Of a stretch of 64,000 nucleotides of DNA, positions 41,661 to 50,067 are shown one piece after another (position 1 is the first letter of the stretch; each line of letters starts with the position of its first letter). Source of the DNA: an uncultured bacterium (GTDB lineage: Bacteria > Cyanobacteriota > Vampirovibrionia > Gastranaerophilales > Gastranaerophilaceae); the NCBI GenBank assembly GCA_902780525.1, contig CACZFL010000012.1, positions 1-64,000 on the forward strand, in the 5' to 3' direction. Both the position numbers and the translations under genes were made by a program. Below the pieces are notes generated by a model. The model did no database searches and was not told the DNA's origin. It saw only the letters and a list, made by a program, of their open reading frames with translations.

Positions 41661-41996
41661 CTAAAAAAGTCCCGGGATTGAAATACCGCCTGTAACAGCT
41701 TTCATTTTTTCTTCCATTATTTTTTGTGCTTTTTCGGAAGTCTGGTTTATTGCTGCTGTAATTATATCTTCAAGCATTTCAATTGTATCTTCTGAAACAG
41801 AAGCCGGATCATCAGGATTAATTGCTTCTGCAGTAAGTTTGATTGATTTAAAAATACCTTTTCCGTCACAAATAACTGAAACAGAACCATTGCCTGCTTC
41901 TCCAGATATTTCCATACCGTTTAATTCTTCCTGTGCATCTTTTAATCTTTTTTGTATGTTCTGAGCCTGTTTCATCATATTCATCATATTCATCAT
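41661..41996 (-). CDS. ybaB: YbaB/EbfC-family nucleoid-associated protein
   Basis: A 111-residue protein with a Met/Asn-rich start (MMNMMNMMKQAQNIQKRLKDAQEEL) and the family core (GNGSVSVICDGKGIFKSIKL, then a C-terminal helix). These dimers bind DNA. It lies between yebC and recR in one operon. The repeated Met codons at the start leave the exact initiation site open. Confidence 0.95.
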   Translation of the reverse strand: MMNMMNMMKQAQNIQKRLKDAQEELNGMEISGEAGNGSVSVICDGKGIFKSIKLTAEAINPDDPASVSEDTIEMLEDIITAAINQTSEKAQKIMEEKMKAVTGGISIPGLF

Positions 41997-42030
41997 AATA
42001 AAATCTCCTTAAAATTTACCCCTGTACTTA

Positions 42031-42789
42031 CTATAATTGTTCTTCGATTTTTGCCATCAAGTCATCGTCAATGTCAAAATTGGCATACACATTTTGAACG
42101 TCATCATGTTCTTCAAGTCTGCCCAGTAATCTCATTATATTTATTGCGGTTTTTTCATCCGTAACTTCAATTGTATTTTGCGGAACTCTTGTAAATTCAG
42201 CTGTTACTGATTTGAAACCTTCTTTTTCCAACCCTTCTGCAATAGGCTGTAAATTAGGAATAGATGTATAAACTTTGTATTCGTCTTCTTCTTCAACGAT
42301 ATCATCTGCATCAAGGTTAATAGCAGCTTCAAACAGAGCATCAAAATCAACATCGTCTTTTGAGAATGTTATGCAGCCTTTCTTATCGAACATAAAACTT
42401 ACACAACCTGTTTCCCCGAGGTTTCCGTTAAATTTTGTGAAATAGCTTCTGATATCGCCTGCGGTTCTGTTTTTGTTGTCTGTCATTGCTTCAATAACAA
42501 CTGCAACACCGCCTGCTGCGTATCCTTCATAAGTCATTTCATCGTAGTTCTCGTTATTGCCGGCGCCTGAACCTTTTTCGATTGCACGTTTAATGTTATC
42601 ATTAGGAAGTCCTGCAGCCTTTGCTTTTTCAATAGCTGTTCTTAAACGGAAGTTTCCGGCAGGGTCAGGTCCGCCAAGCTTTGATGCGACAATTAGTTCT
42701 CTTGAATATTTTTGAAACTCTGCTGCTCGGAGAGAGTCTGTTTTTGCTTTTTTGTGTTTAATAGTTGACCATTTTGAGTGTCCGCTCAT
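42031..42789 (-). CDS. yebC: YebC/PmpR-family protein
   Basis: The 252-residue protein begins MSGHSKWSTIKHKKAKTD and contains GGPDPAGNFRLRTAIEKAKAAGLPNDNIKRAI and EGYAAGGVAVVIEAMTDNKNRT, diagnostic for YebC/TACO1. Members act as transcription regulators or help translation through proline runs. A GGGGG ribosome site precedes the start. First gene of yebC-ybaB-recR. Confidence 0.97.
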   Translation of the reverse strand: MSGHSKWSTIKHKKAKTDSLRAAEFQKYSRELIVASKLGGPDPAGNFRLRTAIEKAKAAGLPNDNIKRAIEKGSGAGNNENYDEMTYEGYAAGGVAVVIEAMTDNKNRTAGDIRSYFTKFNGNLGETGCVSFMFDKKGCITFSKDDVDFDALFEAAINLDADDIVEEEDEYKVYTSIPNLQPIAEGLEKEGFKSVTAEFTRVPQNTIEVTDEKTAINIMRLLGRLEEHDDVQNVYANFDIDDDLMAKIEEQL

Positions 42790-42888
42790 TTATAATATCC
42801 CCCTTTTGACGAGTGTAAAACTTGTTTTCATCCCTGCCTTACGGCTTTTAAATTGTACTCTAAAAGTAATTAAAAGGCAATACATATG

Positions 42889-42918
42889 AAAAGACCCGAA
42901 TCTACATTCGGGTCTTTT
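42889..42918 (-). terminator. terminator of the gene at 42933
   Basis: AAAAGACCCGAAT (42889-42901) pairs perfectly with ATTCGGGTCTTTT (42906-42918). Confidence 0.85.
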
Positions 42919-42932
42919 CCAAGTGAAATTTA

Positions 42933-43331
42933 TTATAACCATTTAATAAACGCTTTTGTTAGATCTGTATCCTTTGCTTCATCTTTAATACGGTCTTTTA
43001 AATGAGTTTCGTTTATTAATTTATTAATACCGTTACGAACTGATTTAGCAATTATTTCTCCTGATGAACTTATTGGTCCCAGTAATTTTATATATCCGTC
43101 AAGTCTTAGGTATGGATGGTACTTTACGGCCTCCGTATCTATAAAGAATATTTCTGACTTAGTGTCATTTTCTATTGCTTTTAAATTATTGTATAATTCT
43201 GAAGCTCTCTGAAGTCCTTCTTTTGTTCCTGATAATGCATCACTTTGAGCGTACTCTAACGTTATGTCTAATGCTCGGCAGGGGATTATTCTTGCATTAA
43301 AAGATTGATTGCTTATTGGGCTGATGTTCAT
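42933..43331 (-). CDS. unknown small protein with SFNAR-type N-terminal tag
   Basis: A 132-residue protein starting MNISPISNQSFNARI, a tag of the same kind as the FKG tags elsewhere in the window (short, polar, with an NISxxSNxxF core). The rest is a mixed alpha/beta domain with no catalytic motif known to me. It has a strong AAAGGAG ribosome site and its own terminator, so it is a single gene. Lineage-specific; function unknown. Confidence 0.75.
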   Translation of the reverse strand: MNISPISNQSFNARIIPCRALDITLEYAQSDALSGTKEGLQRASELYNNLKAIENDTKSEIFFIDTEAVKYHPYLRLDGYIKLLGPISSSGEIIAKSVRNGINKLINETHLKDRIKDEAKDTDLTKAFIKWL

Positions 43332-43408
43332 ATAAACTCCTTTATAGTTGTTATTATAAAAACATCTAAAAACTTTTTTTGCTATTTATATGATAATATT
43401 TCCCAATA

Positions 43409-44440
43409 TTATGGTTTTATTAAAAATTTGATTGCATTACCTGCGATATGCTGCTCCATTGCCCACTCTACTTTTTCAAGCGGAAGTTCCGCTGTAATAA
43501 GCTTTTCAACTTCAACTTCCCCAGAGGCAATATAGTCAAGTGCCTGTCTGAAATATTTTGGAGTGTGGTGGAATACGCTCATAAGCTTAATATCGCCATA
43601 ATGCATTTTTGTAGTATCAAATGTTACTGTAGAACCAGATTTGCAGCCTCCAAAGAAATGAACTGTTCCCCCGGGGCGAACACACGAAAATACTCTTTCC
43701 CACATTTCAGGAAGTCCTACACATTCAACAGCAACGTCTAGTCCTCTGCCTTCTTCCGTAAAGCTTTTGAATATTTTTTCAGGATTCGGGTATTTCTTTA
43801 AATCCACAACTTCATCAGCGTGACTAAACTCTTCAGCCAGTTTAAGCTTTATGGGATTTCTTCCTGCTGCAATTACTCTTGCTCCTTTTAGTTTTGCAAG
43901 TCGTGCAAACATAAGCCCGATAGGTCCAATACCAATTACACCGACTGTATCACCCGGCTTAATCTCCGTTCTTTCAACTCCGTGAACAACATTTGCAAGC
44001 GGTTCCGCAAATGCAGCTTTATGGAATGGCAGACTGTCGGGTAAAATAATTGTATTCTTTTTTACTATTCTTTCAGGAACTACAATATATTCTGCATAAG
44101 CTCCGTTTAATAAATCAAGGTTTTCGCAAAGATTGTATTCCCCTCTTTTGCAGTAAAAGCATTCTCCACAAGGAGCAGAGTTTGCACATACTACTCTGTC
44201 GCCTACTTTTACGTTCGTAACACCTTCTGATATTTTTTCAACCGTTCCTGCAAATTCGTGTCCAAATCCTGACGGGATATTTTTTATTAAAACAGGGTGA
44301 CCTCTTCTGAATGTTTTAACATCAGTTCCGCAAGTTAGGGCAGCACCTACTTTTACCAGAATCTCCCCCTTTTCTAACGGCTTAATCATTGTTTCTTCAT
44401 ATTTTATATTTTGCGGCCCGTAAAATAATACTGCTTTCAT
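43409..44440 (-). CDS. zinc-dependent medium-chain dehydrogenase
   Basis: The 343-residue protein has the catalytic zinc region (CGTDVKTFRRGHP, GHEFAGTVE), the structural zinc Cys set (CGECFYCKRGEYNLC) and the NAD-binding GIGPIGLMFARLAKLKGA. It oxidises or reduces a sugar alcohol or similar alcohol; sorbitol- or threonine-dehydrogenase-like relatives are closest in look, but the substrate is undetermined. Its ATG overlaps the stop of lgt (TAATG), an unexpected coupling with no obvious functional link. Confidence 0.92.
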   Translation of the reverse strand: MKAVLFYGPQNIKYEETMIKPLEKGEILVKVGAALTCGTDVKTFRRGHPVLIKNIPSGFGHEFAGTVEKISEGVTNVKVGDRVVCANSAPCGECFYCKRGEYNLCENLDLLNGAYAEYIVVPERIVKKNTIILPDSLPFHKAAFAEPLANVVHGVERTEIKPGDTVGVIGIGPIGLMFARLAKLKGARVIAAGRNPIKLKLAEEFSHADEVVDLKKYPNPEKIFKSFTEEGRGLDVAVECVGLPEMWERVFSCVRPGGTVHFFGGCKSGSTVTFDTTKMHYGDIKLMSVFHHTPKYFRQALDYIASGEVEVEKLITAELPLEKVEWAMEQHIAGNAIKFLIKP

Positions 44441-45231
44441 TATTTTATTAAATCCTTGGTTCGGTTATTAAGTAACAAAAGTATTATTGATAAAATTATT
44501 ATACCAACAGATGCAATAATTGCAACTGATACTCCAAAAATATATCTGACGCAGTCAATACGTATGCATTCTACTATAATTCTGGCTGCTGAATATAGTA
44601 TCAGATACAAAAGTGCAATATTTCCGTCTTTTTTTAACTTTTTAGAGCGTGCAAGATATAATAATGTTCCGAAAATAAATAAGTCCAGAATACTCTCGTA
44701 TAAAAAAGCCGGATGGTAATAATCAATATCCTGAAAAGGTATTTGTCTGTACTGAGGAGCTATGTATAATTTCCAGGGCAAATTTGTGGGAAGACCGTAC
44801 GCTTCAGAGTTGAAAAAGTTTCCCCACCTTCCGATTGCCTGACCTAATGCAAGTCCTATTGCAGATACATCACACAGCTTTTTTATTGATGTCTTGTGTC
44901 TGTACGCATATATCAATAAGCCGAGCAATCCGCCAATAATAGCACCGTGGATTGAGATTCCGCCGTGTCTTATTGCCAATATTTCTGTCGGAAATCGCAT
45001 ATAAAAACCGATATCCATAAAGCAATAGTATAATCTTGCTCCTATAATACCAAAAATAATCAGATAAGGAGCTAAGTCTATAATTGTTTCTTTTTTTAGT
45101 TCAAAGTACTTTACGCCGATTCTGTCAGCAACCAGCGTTCCTACTGCTATTGCGATAGCAAGAATTACACCGTAAAAGTAAATATGAACACCAAATATTG
45201 TGCATAAGATTTGTGATGGAGAGGTGAACAT
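44440..45231 (-). CDS. lgt: prolipoprotein diacylglyceryl transferase
   Basis: A 263-residue polytopic membrane protein with the Lgt signature GQAIGRWGNFFNSEAYG and HGGISIHGAIIGG. It adds diacylglycerol to the lipobox Cys of lipoproteins. The gene just upstream (13 bases away) encodes a likely lipoprotein, and the dehydrogenase gene is coupled downstream. Confidence 0.96.
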   Translation of the reverse strand: MFTSPSQILCTIFGVHIYFYGVILAIAIAVGTLVADRIGVKYFELKKETIIDLAPYLIIFGIIGARLYYCFMDIGFYMRFPTEILAIRHGGISIHGAIIGGLLGLLIYAYRHKTSIKKLCDVSAIGLALGQAIGRWGNFFNSEAYGLPTNLPWKLYIAPQYRQIPFQDIDYYHPAFLYESILDLFIFGTLLYLARSKKLKKDGNIALLYLILYSAARIIVECIRIDCVRYIFGVSVAIIASVGIIILSIILLLLNNRTKDLIK

Positions 45232-45244
45232 TTTTACTTCTTTC

Positions 45245-45811
45245 TTACTTTTTGCTGTTCTGTTCTATAAACTCTTCAGACTGTTTAATCATTTCTTCAA
45301 CAGTATCTCTGTCTTTTGTGTCAGGAACGTGTTCCAGATAAATTTTCAGATTTTTTATTGCTGATAATTTAAGGTCAATAATGCTTTCTTTATCAAGTTT
45401 TACAACATCTCTTTTTATATCAACAGAATCTTTTTCTGTGTCAGCAACAGCTGTTTCTTCAACTTCTGCTTTTTCATACATATCATCGGCAAATCCGATT
45501 TGTGCAACCCCCAGAGAATAATAAAAATCATAAAAATCAGGTTTAATTTTTATACCGTTTTCAAGAGCCTCTATTGCAATATCATATTTATTTGCGCCTA
45601 TTGCAGCAACACCAAGGTTGTAATATGTTTCATACATTGTGTTATCTAAATCAAGGCTGGCTTGTAATCTGTTCACTGCTGATTCATAATCACCTTTCTG
45701 CATAAACTCTGCAGCTTTGTTGTTAAGTTCCTGAACAGCTATATTATTAATGCAGGCAGTAGAAATTACCGCAGCAAATAAAATTGATACTATTAATAAG
45801 GCTTTTTTCAT
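45245..45811 (-). CDS. TPR lipoprotein
   Basis: About 188 residues from the ATG at 45811 (GGGAAAAGAGAG upstream). It starts with a signal sequence KKALLIVSILFAAVISTAC, whose Cys is a probable lipid-attachment site, followed by TPR repeats (NNKAAEFMQKGDYESAVNRLQASLDLD, TYYNLGVAAIGANKYDIAIEALENGIKIKP) and an acidic helical tail. It should sit on a membrane as a scaffold or assembly factor. Placed directly before lgt, the enzyme that would modify it. Confidence 0.85.
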   Translation of the reverse strand: MKKALLIVSILFAAVISTACINNIAVQELNNKAAEFMQKGDYESAVNRLQASLDLDNTMYETYYNLGVAAIGANKYDIAIEALENGIKIKPDFYDFYYSLGVAQIGFADDMYEKAEVEETAVADTEKDSVDIKRDVVKLDKESIIDLKLSAIKNLKIYLEHVPDTKDRDTVEEMIKQSEEFIEQNSKK

Positions 45812-45912
45812 CTCTCTTTTCCCATAATTATTCGTACCTAGCCATTTTAATACACACAAATCAATTAATCAAGAATGTAAAGATTTTGTCATGTATAAGC
45901 TGCGAAATAAAA

Positions 45913-45938
45913 AAGCGCTAATCTTTTGATTAACGCTT
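45913..45938 (-). terminator. terminator of the oad operon
   Basis: AAGCGCTAATC (45913-45923) pairs with GATTAACGCTT (45928-45938) with one mismatch; T's follow on the minus strand after oadB. Confidence 0.8.
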
Positions 45939-45963
45939 CTTTTATTTATGTTTTTATTTACTC

Positions 45964-47160
45964 TTAGTGGCATAATGCAAGGAGCACACCTGCTGCGACT
46001 GCTGAACCGATTACACCTGATACGTTCGGTCCCATTGCGTGCATCAGCAAGAAGTTTTGAGGATTAGCTTCTAAACCTACTTTATTAGCTACACGTGCTG
46101 CCATAGGTACCGCAGAAACGCCTGCCGCACCAATTAACGGGTTAACTTTTGTTTTAGAACACAAGTTCATAAGTTTTGCCATACAAACACCTGCTGCGGT
46201 TGCAAGTGAAAATGCAACAACACCAAGGATTAATATGAATAATGTTTGTACTGTCAAGAACTGTCCTGCAGAAAGTTTTGAACCTACTGACAAACCTAAG
46301 AATATTGTAACAATATTGATTAATGCGTTTTGCATTGTGTCTGAAAGTCTTTCAACAACACCGCATTCTTTACACAAGTTACCGAAACATAAAGCACCTA
46401 AAAGCGGACAAGCACTTGGTAACAAAATTACGCAGAGAAGTAATATCATAAGCGGGAATACAATTTTCTCGCGTTTAGAAACTTCTCTTAATTGTTCCAT
46501 CTGAATTTCACGTTCTGCTTTTGTCGTAAAGAACTTCATAATCGGAGGCTGAATAACCGGAACCAAAGCCATATAAGAATATGCTGCAACAGCGATTGGT
46601 CCGAGTAAGTTTTCAGCAAGTTTAGTTGTTACATAAATTGAAGTCGGGCCGTCAGCACCGCCGATGATACCAATTGATGCAGCTTCCGGAAGTGTAAATC
46701 CGAACAAACAGTATGCCATAAGCAATGCACCAAAGATACCAAACTGAGCAGCGCCGCCTAAGAGTGCCATCTTAGGGTTAGCAATAAGCGGACCGAAGTC
46801 TGTCATTGCACCTACACCCATAAAGATTATTAACGGGAATAATCCTTTATGAATACCTGCTTCAAAAATTATACCCAAGAATCCGTTAGGTCCTGCAATT
46901 TCTTCCCCTAATGGCATCGGAATATTTGATAACAAACCGCCGAATGCTATAGGTACAAGAAGTAACGGTTCAAATTGTTTTTTGATACCAAGCCACAGAA
47001 GGAACAGACAGATAATAATCATTATCCATTGACCGTGTGCTTCCAATATTTGTTCAAACCCTGAAACTTCAGTATTTGCAAATGCGTTTTGCGCTGAATG
47101 TACAAAACCCATTATACCTGTTGTTTCCCAGAGGGTATGTAAACCATCTACTATATTCAT
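45964..47160 (-). CDS. oadB: oxaloacetate decarboxylase beta subunit (sodium pump)
   Basis: The 398-residue polytopic protein has the OadB/GcdB/MmdB signature ([51 protein letters not shown]). It decarboxylates carboxybiotin and couples this to outward sodium transport. Last gene of birA-oadG-oadA-oadB; the gap to oadA is 13 bases. It gives the cell a sodium gradient from fermentation intermediates. The same subunit family also serves methylmalonyl- and glutaconyl-CoA decarboxylases; the alpha subunit supports oxaloacetate (or pyruvate carboxylation). Confidence 0.95.
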   Translation of the reverse strand: MNIVDGLHTLWETTGIMGFVHSAQNAFANTEVSGFEQILEAHGQWIMIIICLFLLWLGIKKQFEPLLLVPIAFGGLLSNIPMPLGEEIAGPNGFLGIIFEAGIHKGLFPLIIFMGVGAMTDFGPLIANPKMALLGGAAQFGIFGALLMAYCLFGFTLPEAASIGIIGGADGPTSIYVTTKLAENLLGPIAVAAYSYMALVPVIQPPIMKFFTTKAEREIQMEQLREVSKREKIVFPLMILLLCVILLPSACPLLGALCFGNLCKECGVVERLSDTMQNALINIVTIFLGLSVGSKLSAGQFLTVQTLFILILGVVAFSLATAAGVCMAKLMNLCSKTKVNPLIGAAGVSAVPMAARVANKVGLEANPQNFLLMHAMGPNVSGVIGSAVAAGVLLALCH

Positions 47161-47173
47161 TTACTTTTCCCCC

Positions 47174-48988
47174 TTATCCGATAACTACCATAGCCTGACC
47201 TGTTACAACCTTATCGCCTTGAGCAACTAAGATTGAGTTAACAGTTCCTGCTTTTGGTGATTTTACTTCTGTTTCCATTTTCATAGCTTCAACTACAAGA
47301 AGAACATCGCCTTCTGCAACTTCCTGTCCTTCTGAAACTTCTATTCTGAGTACGTTACCCGGAAGACCTGCTTTGATTTCTTCGCCTTCACTGGCAGAAG
47401 CTGATGAACCTTTTACTTCTATACCTGATTTTACATCAATATCATAAGCCTTTCCGTTAACGGTTGCTTTTTTGTCGCCTTCAAGTTTAACAGCATAGTT
47501 TTTACCATTAATTTTAACTGTATATTCGCCTGATGCATTAGATGTTGCTGCGGCAGCTTTCGGAGCATCTGCTTTAACTTTGTTAACTGATATCTGACCT
47601 TTGCCGAGTAAGAAATCGATACCTTTGTCAACGTTACCATCTTTGCAGGCTGCTGCAATGAAGATGTTTTCTTCCGTTGTAGGAAGTCCTGCTGCTTCAA
47701 GACGTTTTTTAGCAGCTTCTACACCTTTTTCAGGGTCTTTCTCGTTCAGGTCAACAACTTTTTCTGTTGTTGGTTGTAAACCTGTTTTTTCTTCTGCCCA
47801 TTTTACAAGTTCCGGATCAGGTTCACAAGGTGTTTTACCGAAGTATCCAAGTAACATTTTTGCGTAACCGGGGTTAGCCTGTTCCCAAGGATGTTCAGTA
47901 ATTGCATTCAGGAATGACTGTTGAGCGTAGAACTGTGAAACAGGTGTTACGGATGTTGCATAACCGCCTCTTTCTACAACTTCCTTCATATTTGCTATAA
48001 GTTTCGGGAACTTGTCTAACATACCCATATCTTTTAACTGGTTAACAGTTGTAGCTGTTGCACCACCAGGAAGTGGAGCCTGAATAAGAATCGGGTTAAC
48101 AGCAAGAGAAATCGGAGATATCGGATAATCTTTCATACATTCTTTGAAGATTTCTTCTGTTTCCATGATCTTCTTGATATCTAAGCCTAAGTCATATTCA
48201 GTACCTTTAAGTGCGTGCCACATAGATATGATATCAGGTTGACCTGTTCCGCCTGAAACAGGTTTCATTGCAAGGTCAATTCCGTCAGCACCGCCTTCAA
48301 GAGCTGCAAGATATGCAGCTAAGCCTGTGCCTGCAGTTTCGTGAGAATGGAATCTGATGTGAGCATCCTGACCCAAAAGTTCACGTGCCATTTTTACTGT
48401 TGCATAAACTTTTCTAGGGTTAGAAGTACCTGAAGCATCTTTGAATGCCAAAGAATCAAACGGAAGTCCGCTATCCAAAATATTTCTTAATACTCTTTCA
48501 TAGAAAGCAACATCGTGAGCGCCTTCGCAGCCATAAGGAAGTTCCATCATTGTAATAGTAACTTCGTGTTTAAGACCATATTTTTTGATTGAATTTGCAG
48601 AATCGATTAAGTTATTTACATCGTTTAATGCATCAAAGTTTCTGATTACATTAACACCGTGTTTTGCAAACATTTTTGCGTGAAGGTCAATAACATCTCT
48701 TGGTTGAGAGTTTAGACCAACTACGTTTACACCTCTTGCAAGAGATTGTAATGTAACATCAGGACCTGCTGCCTCTCTGATTTTATCCATAGTTTCAAAA
48801 GCATTTTCGTTGCAGAAGAAAATCGGAGCCTGAAAACGAGCACCGCCTGCTGTTTCAAAATGTTTAATTCCTGCACTTACAGCTGATTGTAATGCCGGAA
48901 TGAAGTCATCAACGAGAACTTTTGCCCCGAAGATTGATTGGAAACCGTCTCTGAATGACGTATCCATAACTTTGATTAATTTTGTCAT
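47174..48988 (-). CDS. oadA: oxaloacetate decarboxylase alpha subunit (carboxyltransferase + biotin carrier)
   Basis: The 604-residue protein has the carboxyltransferase domain (DTSFRDGFQS near the N-terminus, RFHSHETAGTGLA metal-site region, KDASGT) and a C-terminal biotinyl domain with Lys 570 in VEAMKMETEV. A Lys/Ala-rich linker joins them. It transfers the carboxyl group of oxaloacetate to biotin. It sits between oadG and oadB, and a biotin ligase gene heads the operon. Confidence 0.96.
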   Translation of the reverse strand: MTKLIKVMDTSFRDGFQSIFGAKVLVDDFIPALQSAVSAGIKHFETAGGARFQAPIFFCNENAFETMDKIREAAGPDVTLQSLARGVNVVGLNSQPRDVIDLHAKMFAKHGVNVIRNFDALNDVNNLIDSANSIKKYGLKHEVTITMMELPYGCEGAHDVAFYERVLRNILDSGLPFDSLAFKDASGTSNPRKVYATVKMARELLGQDAHIRFHSHETAGTGLAAYLAALEGGADGIDLAMKPVSGGTGQPDIISMWHALKGTEYDLGLDIKKIMETEEIFKECMKDYPISPISLAVNPILIQAPLPGGATATTVNQLKDMGMLDKFPKLIANMKEVVERGGYATSVTPVSQFYAQQSFLNAITEHPWEQANPGYAKMLLGYFGKTPCEPDPELVKWAEEKTGLQPTTEKVVDLNEKDPEKGVEAAKKRLEAAGLPTTEENIFIAAACKDGNVDKGIDFLLGKGQISVNKVKADAPKAAAATSNASGEYTVKINGKNYAVKLEGDKKATVNGKAYDIDVKSGIEVKGSSASASEGEEIKAGLPGNVLRIEVSEGQEVAEGDVLLVVEAMKMETEVKSPKAGTVNSILVAQGDKVVTGQAMVVIG

Positions 48989-49014
48989 AATATTATCTCC
49001 ATTTATTATATTAA

Positions 49015-49251
49015 TTATTTTTTTGCAAACATAGCTGCGACTATGGCAGCTGCAACTTCTGAATCGTCAGAAACAACAGTTTTCTTTGATGCTCCTGCTG
49101 TTTGCGGAACTGCTTCCGGAAAAATTTCATTAAGTTTTCTGACAATTTTTGACATAATGAACATTGAAATAATCATTAAGCATAAAAAAGAAAGAACTGT
49201 TCCCATGCCTATAAGCATTGCGGACAATCCTTCAATTAATAATTCGTTCAT
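49015..49251 (-). CDS. oadG: oxaloacetate decarboxylase gamma subunit
   Basis: A 78-residue protein with one membrane helix (IGMGTVLSFLCLMIISMFIMSKI) and a polar tail ending AAAIVAAMFAKK, the usual OadG layout. It holds the alpha and beta subunits together at the membrane. It overlaps the end of birA by four bases (ATGA) and precedes oadA. Confidence 0.9.
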   Translation of the reverse strand: MNELLIEGLSAMLIGMGTVLSFLCLMIISMFIMSKIVRKLNEIFPEAVPQTAGASKKTVVSDDSEVAAAIVAAMFAKK

Positions 49252-49982
49252 AAAATATCTCCTATTAAAAGTATTTGTTCTTTGTTATCTTTGTCAATTA
49301 TTTTTAACGCACCGTTATCTGTAATATCAATTACTTTCCCTTCTGTTGTTTTGTCAAAAACTTTTACGGATACGTTTTCATTGAGGAACTCAGCTCTTCT
49401 TTTATAATCTTCTTTTATTGATATAAAACCATCCTCAATAAACCTATTATAATATAAACAAAACTTGTTGATAACATTTTTCAGGAATTTTTCTTTATCA
49501 ATAAATTTTCCTGTTTCAATATTCAAGGAAGTTGCAGGTTGGTCGATATTTTCAAGAATCTCTTTAGGTACATTCAGATTTACGCCAAATCCTAAAACGA
49601 GCCCTTTTAACATGTATTTCCCGTCAGAATCATTTACCCCGACTGCTTCGGCAAGTATTCCCGATATCTTTTTCCCGTGAATCCTTATATCATTTGGCCA
49701 TTTGATTTTTGGGTAAATATCATATTCTTCAAAAACTTCTGCAAGAACAACGCATAACAGTTGTGTTAAATTGGAATAAACTTCCTTCATTTCATATGAT
49801 GGCTTTAGAACAATACTTGCGTAAATATTATCTTCACCGGTATAGTTCCATTTTCTCTGAAGTCTTCCCCGCCCTGCTGTTTGTTTATAAGTATAAACAA
49901 CTGTTCTGTCAGGAATATCATTTATCCCTTCTTTTGCGAATTTATTCGTTGAATCAATCTCTTCCAAGTATAAATAGTTCAT
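49248..49982 (-). CDS. birA: biotin-protein ligase
   Basis: About 244 residues beginning MNYLYLEEIDSTNKFA, with the biotin-binding loop TAGRGRLQRKW, KWPNDIRI and KISGILAE. It lacks the N-terminal HTH of bifunctional BirA, so it is an enzyme only. It heads the operon and overlaps oadG by four bases, so the ligase is made together with its probable main substrate OadA. TATAAT lies seven bases before the ATG and no ribosome site is visible, so the mRNA may be leaderless. Confidence 0.95.
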   Translation of the reverse strand: MNYLYLEEIDSTNKFAKEGINDIPDRTVVYTYKQTAGRGRLQRKWNYTGEDNIYASIVLKPSYEMKEVYSNLTQLLCVVLAEVFEEYDIYPKIKWPNDIRIHGKKISGILAEAVGVNDSDGKYMLKGLVLGFGVNLNVPKEILENIDQPATSLNIETGKFIDKEKFLKNVINKFCLYYNRFIEDGFISIKEDYKRRAEFLNENVSVKVFDKTTEGKVIDITDNGALKIIDKDNKEQILLIGDIL

Positions 49983-50014
49983 AAGCAAAATTATACTATA
50001 ATATTGAATATAAT

Positions 50015-50047
50015 AAAAACCGTTCTTTACAAAGAAGAACGGTTTTT
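50015..50047 (-). terminator. terminator of the FKG membrane protein gene
   Basis: AAAAACCGTTCTT (50015-50027) pairs perfectly with AAGAACGGTTTTT (50035-50047). Confidence 0.85.
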
Positions 50048-50067
50048 ATTTTTAATTATTGATAAAA

